A stretch of 28,143 nucleotides of DNA from Saccoglossus kowalevskii (Eukaryota > Hemichordata > Enteropneusta > Harrimaniidae): positions 430,569 through 458,711 of the forward strand of contig NW_003109083.1 in NCBI RefSeq assembly GCF_000003605.2, in the 5' to 3' direction. The notes under the pieces were generated by a model. The model saw only the letters and a list, made by a program, of their open reading frames with translations. It made no database searches and was not told the origin of the DNA. The number at the start of each line of letters is the position of its first letter. The stretch's first letter is position 1. Of this stretch, positions 20,447-28,143 are shown piece after piece. Both the position numbers and the translations under genes were made by a program.

Positions 20447-23400
20447 TAAACATTTTATTTGGCTCTAATGAATGACAATAATTCACTTATTGACCAACAT
20501 ATACTATATCGAGAATATGATTCGATGTGGGATACAGATTCAAATTTAAAGTCGTAATAGATAGACGCGGATTACTGGAAATACTAATGCAAATGAGTGG
20601 AAAATCTGTGACACATCTAGTTAATGTGGGAGATAAATGTTATATTGAATGAAAACATTATATATAGGATGATATTTTGACGTGAATATAAATGATCAGT
20701 TGTGCCACCCATACGCAAAGCAATTATTTAGTTCAAATGTGTTTTCATATCTTACAAATACATTGTTGAAATATGATCGCAGCCAGCAATGTCAACTCGA
20801 AAAGGAGTCATTACCTTATAGTGAACTACACTATAGTAAACATTATTATAAACAGATTATCTACGTATTCCTAAATATTTCTTTCGATTCCGATAAATCC
20901 TCGTGTGTGTTATAATCCAAATGCAAGGAAATCTAACTTGGTGGCTTGTATTTTTAAAATTTCGATAATATATTTGCCGGACACGTTGTTACGAAAACCC
21001 GATACTCCTGAGATTGTTTACGAATGCAACAGATGAACCCGTGCAGGTTGAATACTCTATTGATGTCTAATCCTCCTGTCGCGACAATTCTTTTCCACTT
21101 GAGTTATCTCACGTTATGTAACATATTCCCCTGTGTAAATGTATGACATGGGTTGAATACCGATTATATTAGCAATATACTAAAGAGGAGTATATCGAAT
21201 AACAACATGACATTACTATATAATATATACAGGTAACACGGTGTCATAACTGTCATAATTGTTATAACAATTACAAAACAAGGTTATTCATTTAACGAGC
21301 TCTCAATTGTAACATATATCTTTTCGTAATGTTAAAGACGGACGCTAGAATTAACATTATTGTGTATTACCTGATACAGTCACAGTTCCGTGAACTGAGC
21401 ATAATATTTAGAGCTACAGAGCTACTTTGTGAGGTCATCCAACAATGGGCCCCCTAGGACTTAGCAAAGAAATAGATATTTCCCACTGTATGTACGTAAT
21501 ACGACCGCGATATCGTGCGTTATTATATTTTGTATGATACTTTTAATATACCAAACTTTAATTAGGTATGTTTTAGGTGATTGGATGGTATCGAAGGAGT
21601 CACATGTACGGCTCGACGACCACCGCCCTTTAACGTCTTGTAGTGATTTTCATGTTTCGAGCCTTTGGCGGGAAAAGTGTGAAAATTACAACACGAGGTT
21701 AATTAATCTGAATTTTATTTATTTTATGTATCAGATTCGCAACTATTCCCTCAATAGAAATTAACATCATTTGTGTGTGTGCGTTCTAATGTTATTAGCG
21801 AGTCCAACTAATTTCCATCAGAACCCTTCTCATCTTCACCCGTTTGCAGGATGTGGATTTTAAGACCATGACAATTGAAGAATCGAAATGTTATCGGCTC
21901 GTTCCAAAGCGATCACGTAGCTTTCAAACATGCACGTGTTTGGCAAATAAATGGAGAATGAAATCAACTACACTAATGTCGAGTCGGGTGGCATGAGATT
22001 AACACAAAGGCAGTAAATGTGCATATCTATCCCGTCTTCACAGTGTTCCCATTGTCAGGAGACAGCAATATCATTGTGAAGTCCTTACGGTTTGATGAAT
22101 CGGTAAAATGATTACTAATTTTGGAATAAAATTCAAGAGCCCAGGTGCAAAAGAATGAGACAATTTGAAAATGTTCCTCAAGTATTTGAGGCTATACACC
22201 GCACACATTATATTTGACATCTGAAACTGCTAGAAATATTTGAATAAATATAATTACATCACATTTTCACGTAATAGAACGTTGCTACAGATGAAGGGTC
22301 ATTGTCCGAAACTTCTGATTATATTGAATAATCACCAACTATCACTGTCTATGTATTATTTATATGCCCTAGCAGGTTTTCCCTTTATTGTATCCTACTG
22401 TGAAGCAATGAGGCGTACTATAAGATTGTCAGATTACTGGGAATTTAATACACTGCATTTATTACTCTGAACTACCAAATATACGCGATAAATCAGGATA
22501 CAGATATGCCAGTTATTATAATGAGATATTAAATAATTACATAGCCTAAGTTTTGTTAAGGTGTTATCACAGTTCACGAACGTTTAATGATAGTTTTACG
22601 TCATAAAATAGTGTACATTCATTCCGGTCTATATTCTGTTTTCAGAACAACATTGCGGCAGTCAAGTGACTGATATACCTGTTAATACTAAATCTTCACT
22701 GTTGTTCAGTAACTATGCATATATCACTTCGAGTTCGTGTATTTTATTAACAAGAAACAAGGCCCTAACTTGTAACACTCTCAATTACCTACCAATAGAA
22801 TATATATCATACAAATACATTTATCAATTTAATTTGTCCAGAGCATTTCAGTATCCATACCGTCGATGAATACGTAATCAATTGTTCACGTTTGTGACAT
22901 ATCAGTGGGTACATGTGCTTAATTTTGATGTAAATCTACAAGTAATAGCTCGATTTGTTATGTACTGATACATTATTCATGAATGGCAAAAATGCTATTA
23001 TAGATTGAGCGGGTGACAGCAAAACGTGGTGAACAAACACATGGTATGCACAGCCGAATGATTTATTGGGGCTGTACATCTAATATGCGAATGTATATCA
23101 TGAGCCTGTCAACTTGAAATTAACATCGTACACTACACAATGGGTCATATTACAATATTCTACGATGCGACAATGGAAAGCGCACTGGAGATCAATTAAT
23201 TCAAACTATTCCCAGCTGTATTGAGTGCTTTATTACTTGCCACTGTGGGTGTTGGATGCTCAATTTCTAGATAAACGTGGCAACTGACTGACAGTTAAAT
23301 CAAGTAACTGTTGATGCTGCGTGAACATAGAACGGAGCGGTTACACGTGCACGTTCAAAATGGTATGTATGACTCGTAATACGTGTTTAGACTGCGGGTA

Positions 23401-24226
23401 CTAATAATAAGCTACGTGGCGTTCTGTTTTCAATCCATCTCTCTCACAATAGCATTTTTTTTTCAGACGTCCGCTATTGAAATATGGACGTTCGTGTATG
23501 TGTGACTTGCATGGCGGGCTCAGGTGTTAATTTCTAATAAACGCTCCATGCATGTCGCGGTGATATCAACCCATTGTAGATCAATATACTAACACAGTAG
23601 CACTTGCTTTCATCGGACAGCTGTATTTAATGACAAGTCGGTTACGGATAGATTAATATTATAGTTAATATGCTCAAAATCTGATTGATATTTGATATGT
23701 ACCGTGGTTCTGTCATTGGTATATCATCTAAATAATGCACAACTTACAATGTGTTGATTGGTGTGTACTATCACCACTTTACGCGTATACCTGCTCTGTG
23801 TATGTGATAATAATAAAACGAAATTATGCTATGTAATATACATTTCTTATTAATCTCTGAGCGTTTGGCTAGGTCAAACAGTCACAGGCAAATGCAAATG
23901 TGGGCAATTACAACAAGACTTAAGTGGGATCAAGTATAGATGATTGATCGTAGTTAATATTGCAATTATATATCTACCCTCCCCAGATATCGTGACCTTA
24001 TCGTGTACGCAGTATATCTATTAGAGTATTGCTGAAGTCGCACATAGTCTGTATCGGTTGATCTTGCAGGTATTCAACATAAGCCGGAGATATAGATGAT
24101 CGATATTGTTTGGCGTCGGTTGAAGCAAGAAACAAATTGGAATTTTGTGGGACTAATTAAGCGTTGCGTCACTAATCTGAATACGTGGTTGCCAATTCGA
24201 CTGAAATAGTTGTGTGTTACTACAAT

Positions 24227-24297
24227 ATGAAACTCGACCGTTGTATTTCGTGTGTATTAGTCCTGGCGATGTACCAAACAGTACACGGTGACCAAAG
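24227..24297 (+). CDS. Gene B exon 1: signal peptide
   Basis: ATG at 24227 (A at -3) starts MKLDRCISCVLVLAMYQTVH, followed by Gly-Asp-Gln. This is a hydrophobic secretory leader with a plausible cut after Gly21. The donor is AAAG|GTAGGT, almost the same as gene A exon 1 (AAG|GTAGGC), and it leaves the same two bases AG for the next exon. Confidence 0.82.
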
Positions 24298-25156
24298 GTA
24301 GGTCGTTGTTTTCTCGTCATTCTCGATATTAATTATACAATATATAGTGATAAATACTTCTCTGACACTGTGACGTTCAGATACTGTTGTGTATAATAGT
24401 ACGTGTTCCAGGGATATCGATAATTATTTTTTAAAACTTGCTTGTAACGTTTTACACTTCATCTACTCAAATGTTATTACAATATACAGATTGATAATAG
24501 GCAAACACCGATTTCATATTATTATTTGCTTCTGAACAACTCCATGGCATATGACTTATGAGAACACATTTTGATAACACGGTACGTCGTTTTGTCATGG
24601 CGTTATGGCGACAATTTTCAAAGTTATTGGGACTAAGCAATGTTTACAATCTTTACGCACGATGTATACCCATCCATATAGTAATGAAATCAAAATCTAG
24701 GTCAACCAACAATTTAGGGATATAGTAATATTAAAGTGAAGCTTTTCTACTGTAATACACTGGGAAATATCTGCTTTATTTCTTTTTAAATTCAGAGACA
24801 TGAAATGCCGATCTTTATGTCACGCCAAATTTATATTTTTTTACTATTGTTTGCAATGGTAGAAATGTCCCCCCGTATCACAAGAAATGCAAGGAAATTT
24901 AGAATAAACCGGACTTTCACACTCCATATAAGCATTCAACCATGAAACGATCACATTGTCGCGATGAGAGCAAAAAATAAATAAAATCATGCACTTTGCG
25001 ATGCATTGTTATTGATCTACAGCCGTGCAATCGCAACCAATATATTGACGTCACAGTGTACGCAATAATAAAAGTAACCAGATTAACTATTAACTAGTGT
25101 AAGGTTGTTTCACATCACTTATCCTAAATGATTGAGATAGAGTTTAAATAACATTT

Positions 25157-25210
<54 letters not shown>

Positions 25211-27246
25211 CAACCTCAGTATGCGACGCTAAAATTATGAACATTATTATTGTCTTATGATTAGCGAGGTTAATGAGTAAATGAAATGCCTAATTCTGCA
25301 CAACTAAGCCAATTTGGTCTGGTCAGTGCGCGCTCACCCAATTACACAAACAAACTCACACACTAACTCATCCGCTCACCCCTCATCATCAACCCTGTTT
25401 TATGCTCTGTTCACAAAATACGAATAAATCATTTAACTTTGTACATGTTTCTCAAAATTGAAGGCAAATCAGTTATAATAATAGTTTGTTTATTATGTAG
25501 CCGATTATCACGATATGGAGCTACATATATCACGCGTGACTAGTAAATCATAAACAATTATATAATAGTATCCAGGTCAATTATTACCAAGCGAAGTTTA
25601 CAAAACGATGTGGCAATCATACACTTAACTAACATGCTTCTTCTACTCTGTTTGATAGCGTTGACCTCGATAGTCTTCATCGTTTAATAAACGAGGGCTA
25701 TGATATGCAAATGAGGCCATTTGTAGACGGTAAGATATATTCTAAGCATTGTGTTTTAGTAACTATATGGGACAAAGTTCGAAAACGTATTATAACACAC
25801 CATTATCGTTATTTGGACATTGCGTTACGTCACTGATTTAGTCGGCACAAATTCAACTATATCGTTAAACTAGTTTGATAACGATGATGTTTGTGAGTTC
25901 AAGCGAACATTTCGCATCGACTATAGAACTGCGTTTAAGAAGGACTCGATATTGTGTGTACGCGTTTCGTAGCGTAAAATAAACCTGCGTGTATGCACCA
26001 GGGCGCAATATTTTACACTACGCATCTTTCATGGGTCGGACGTATAGAATAGCATTGGTAGTGTAGAATAATAACAATAATATACGTCTACAGTATCAGA
26101 TTGTCATAAAAACGATACTACTGTGAATCAGTGAGTCATTCGTTATTGTTGTAGTAACACAGCGCAAAACGCACGACGTGTATGAAAGTGTAGTGTCGAT
26201 TTCTTTCTATTGAATCTGTTATACATTACGTGTTCATGTGAACTTCTTTAAATGCATACGGAGTGAACTGTGGGGTTAGAATAAAAAAACGCATCAGTTA
26301 CATTAATTGAAAAAAAACAAGCTTTCGTTATCTATAACATTAGTTCCCGAAGCATTATTCATGCAGAGTTTTCCTATCACCGTCTCCAGGTCCCCCAGTT
26401 AATGTATCTGTTGGAATGATGATAACAAGTATTCACTCAATATCAGATATATCGATGGTATGTTAAGTTCTTCTCAATAGCCTAGTCTACATAGTACGTG
26501 AAATACATGCTGAGCTATTCAGTCGTTCAGATGAATTCCATCTACAATTACAAAGCATAGCACTTAAAACACTATTTTTTTCTGTAAACATCAGCAGTAA
26601 CATTGTGTATTTTAACATGATTGCGAGTATGTACAATATGATTCCGTGGTAATAATTACAATGTGGTTAATTGGGTCAGGTGTTTGTTATTGCAATTTGT
26701 GTAATGAGCTTCGCCACGTACAATTTACTAAGAATAATATTTTTCAATCTGAGTATTGATGTTAATTATCTATGCGTTTTTACTTTAGAACATCGCTTGC
26801 AGTATTGATTATTCGCGCTATATATAGATTGTCCAAATATTTGATGAGTAAACGGACAAAAGTGCTTGGCAATAAGTGGTTCAGGAACGTGGGAGATGTA
26901 TGTCAGAAAGATGTAGATTTTATTATCCCCGATTAATAGAATCATATCGTAGTGTCAAAGAGTAATGACAATATCTAAGTGAAGAATAATATTAGCTCAT
27001 ATATAGGGTATGTAATCAACAGGATTTTGGCGTAACAATGTTTCTTGTGGAAAATTGGGAGGATCCCCGACTGATTTTTAATGGAACGGACCCAGTGGAC
27101 CTCCGATCTGGCTCGGAGCTGCTTGCAAAAATATGGACACCCGATTTATACTACGTTAATGTAAAAGAGGGATATTTACATCAGGTAACAACGACAAACA
27201 AACAGTTACGTGTAAGCCCAGGCGGTCATGTAACTTACGACATAAG
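24227..27246 (+). CDS. Gene B: paralogous Cys-loop receptor subunit, partial (first four exons)
   Basis: Exons 24227-24297, 25659-25729, 26390-26457 and 27023-27246 join to 144 codons plus two bases, covering the signal peptide and the ligand-binding domain up to the strand before the Cys-loop. The rest lies beyond the window; no Cys-loop exon is visible in the 897 bases after exon 4. All three complete introns have the same phases as gene A, and exons 3 and 4 have the same lengths (68 and 224 bp). No stop or frameshift is present, so it looks functional. It carries FLVENWEDPRLIFNG (loop D) and W108-TPDLYYVN (loop A). Val79 replaces the agonist-binding loop D arginine. Possible N-glycosylation is at Asn52 and Asn90, the latter shared with gene A Asn86. 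Whether it is an anion channel cannot be read here because M2 is missing; the similarity to gene A makes it likely. Confidence 0.9.
24298..25658 (+). other. Gene B intron 1 (1361 bp)
   Basis: Phase 2 GT..AG intron, the same position as gene A intron 1. It holds an (AT)n run at 25161-25208. No gene is seen. Confidence 0.83.
25161..25208. repeat. (AT)n microsatellite
   Basis: About 24 uninterrupted AT units in gene B intron 1. Confidence 0.97.
25659..25729 (+). CDS. Gene B exon 2: N-terminal helix
   Basis: The acceptor is TGTTTGATAG and the donor GACG|GTAAGA. Residues 24-48: SVDLDSLHRLINEGYDMQMR then PFVDG, matching the helix and YDxxxRP motif of gene A exon 2 and of the family. It is one codon longer than the gene A exon (71 against 68 bp) and has the same phases. 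Confidence 0.88.
25730..26389 (+). other. Gene B intron 2 (660 bp)
   Basis: Phase 1 GT..AG intron. AT-rich and without recognisable content. Confidence 0.85.
26390..26457 (+). CDS. Gene B exon 3: SISDISM strand
   Basis: The acceptor is CACCGTCTCCAG and the donor ATG|GTATGT. Residues 48-70: GPPVNVSVGMMITSIHSISD then ISM. GPPVNVSVGM is a near-textbook family sequence. Its 3' half is almost identical to gene A exon 3 at DNA level (AGTATTCACTCAATATC in both). Confidence 0.93.
26458..27022 (+). other. Gene B intron 3 (565 bp)
   Basis: Phase 0 GT..AG intron. Nothing recognised in it. Confidence 0.87.
27023..27246 (+). CDS. Gene B exon 4: loops D, A and E
   Basis: The acceptor is TAATCAACAG and the donor ATAAG|GTAAGG; 224 bp. 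Residues 71-145 hold the W-x-D-P-R-L motif, the Asn90-Gly-Thr glycosylation site, VDLRSGSEL (identical to gene A) and WTPDLYYVNVK. It ends two bases into an Arg codon, the same place as gene A exon 4. Confidence 0.94.
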
Positions 27247-28143
27247 GTAAGGGTTACCTACACGTAGAATATGTAAGTGTTACTTGTCATTGCTGATTTC
27301 TTGAGTTGTAAAATTTGATTAATTGTTGCATGGAGTAAGCGTGACCTATGACTGTTATACACTTGGTAATAGGAAATGGTGTGATATACAAGTGACGTGA
27401 CCTGAATACACATCGTATGGAAATTAATCAGTCTACGTGCTTCTATTAAATCGTGTCGGGAAATATAAGTATTAGCGATCTTGTTTAAATAGAATGTCTT
27501 GACAGATGTTATGTATAATATATTCTATTTATGCATTTCCTACAACATACTTTGACATTTAATAGTTTCACAATGTTTAATAGTTGGATGTCCATTTCAT
27601 TATCTTTCATATCATTCAAAACTCATGACATTAAATCTTATTAATATTATATAGCACATACCATGATACCAAATCTATCATATGTAAGATTATGTATGAT
27701 GTGCAGAATATGCCCTAATAGCTCTATACATATGTAATGTGTAGTTCACTGTAAAAATCACATACCCAAACATAGTTTAACATACGCCGTATAGAGAAAT
27801 TTACAACCCAAAAACACAACACAAATGAAAGACACCAATCGAAAAAATCTACAAGAACAAAACAATTAACTAACAAATATTGTCAAATTGGCAGGAGAAA
27901 CAAATACATGGATCTCGTGATCGCATTTATATGACTGTATTTGCATAAGTGTATTACATAATTAATGAGTGATAAAAACAAGTATCCACTCAGTCTTTTA
28001 TACTTAACTTTTGGTTTACAATGAGCAAATAAATTAAAATAGTACATGGCAATGATGATTATGCAAATTAACAAAAATCTCTTGGCAAGAGATCCATTTC
28101 ATCACCTATTGTCTAATTCACTTCGTGTTACTCCTTAGAACAA
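27247..28143 (+). other. Start of gene B intron 4
   Basis: Begins GTAAGG and runs off the window. I looked for the Cys-loop exon (C-x13-C with F/Y-P-x-D) on the + strand and did not find it, so the intron is longer than 897 bp, against 558 bp in gene A. AT-rich, no other content seen. Confidence 0.75.

Larger units (their letters stand above)
19738..24226. other. Spacer between gene A and gene B
   Basis: About 4.5 kb including gene A's 3' UTR and gene B's promoter and leader. No receptor exon or other gene was recognised on either strand; the short open frames (for example 20682-20915, 21534-21764, 22240-22470) have no protein-like features. It contains a possible poly(A) signal, an inverted-repeat element at 20252-20446, and splice-acceptor-like tracts ending at 23466 (TTTTTTTTTCAG) and 24070 that could belong to a spliced gene B leader. 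Confidence 0.75.

Noticed and set aside
27883-28074. Minus-strand hydrophobic open frame in gene B intron 4
   Set aside because: Short, no start context or family resemblance; antisense AT-rich DNA often reads as hydrophobic residues.
1-28143. CRISPR arrays, tRNA or rRNA genes, bacterial operons
   Set aside because: No spaced direct repeats, no tRNA A/B box pair and no rRNA-like block was seen; the intron-exon structure is animal.

Overview
This is eukaryotic, animal (metazoan) nuclear DNA. It is AT-rich, has long introns with GT..AG borders, carries microsatellites and palindromic non-autonomous elements, and shows no operon-like coding. The proteins point to a bilaterian or other invertebrate animal, but the species cannot be named from the sequence. 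Almost none of the long open frames is a gene by itself. The real content is one complete nine-exon gene and the first four exons of a second, related gene. Both lie on the + strand, head to tail.

Gene A (CDS 1032-19737, nine exons, 432 codons plus stop) encodes a pentameric ligand-gated ion channel subunit of the Cys-loop family, anion-selective (GABA-A/glycine receptor-like) class. It has a signal peptide, an extracellular ligand-binding domain with the 15-residue Cys-loop, M1, an M2 with the Pro-Ala-Arg anion filter, M3, a short cytoplasmic loop and M4 close to the C-terminus. Every splice junction I propose is GT..AG and keeps the frame. Gene B (24227 to beyond the window) has exons 1-4 (signal peptide to the middle of the ligand-binding domain). 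Its intron phases are the same as in gene A, and exon 4 is exactly 224 bp in both. Over that exon the two proteins match at 54 of 75 residues, so they are a local tandem duplication.

Layout: 1-1031 is 5' flank or leader with an (ATTT)n run. 1032-19737 is gene A, with introns of 7831, 539, 1148, 558, 2965, 2334, 1450 and 582 bp. 19738-24226 is the intergenic spacer, with a hairpin-type inverted-repeat element. 24227-27246 is gene B exons 1-4, with introns of 1361, 660 and 565 bp. 27247-28143 is the start of gene B intron 4.

The most notable biology is in the channel residues. Both paralogs have replaced the loop D arginine that binds the agonist carboxylate in glycine, GluCl and GABA-rho receptors (Thr75 in A, Val79 in B). 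Gene A has a GABA-receptor-like loop C without the second disulfide, joined to a glycine-receptor-like M2-M3. It has Ser at M2 2' (the residue seen in cyclodiene-resistant RDL) and Val at the M3 position that is Gly or Ala in ivermectin-sensitive channels. Together these suggest a divergent chloride channel clade whose ligand and drug profile cannot be transferred from the named families. Three palindromic elements (15252-15507, 18146-18302, 20252-20446), a 46-bp triplication just before exon 5 and a 10-bp minisatellite make up most of the recognisable non-coding structure.
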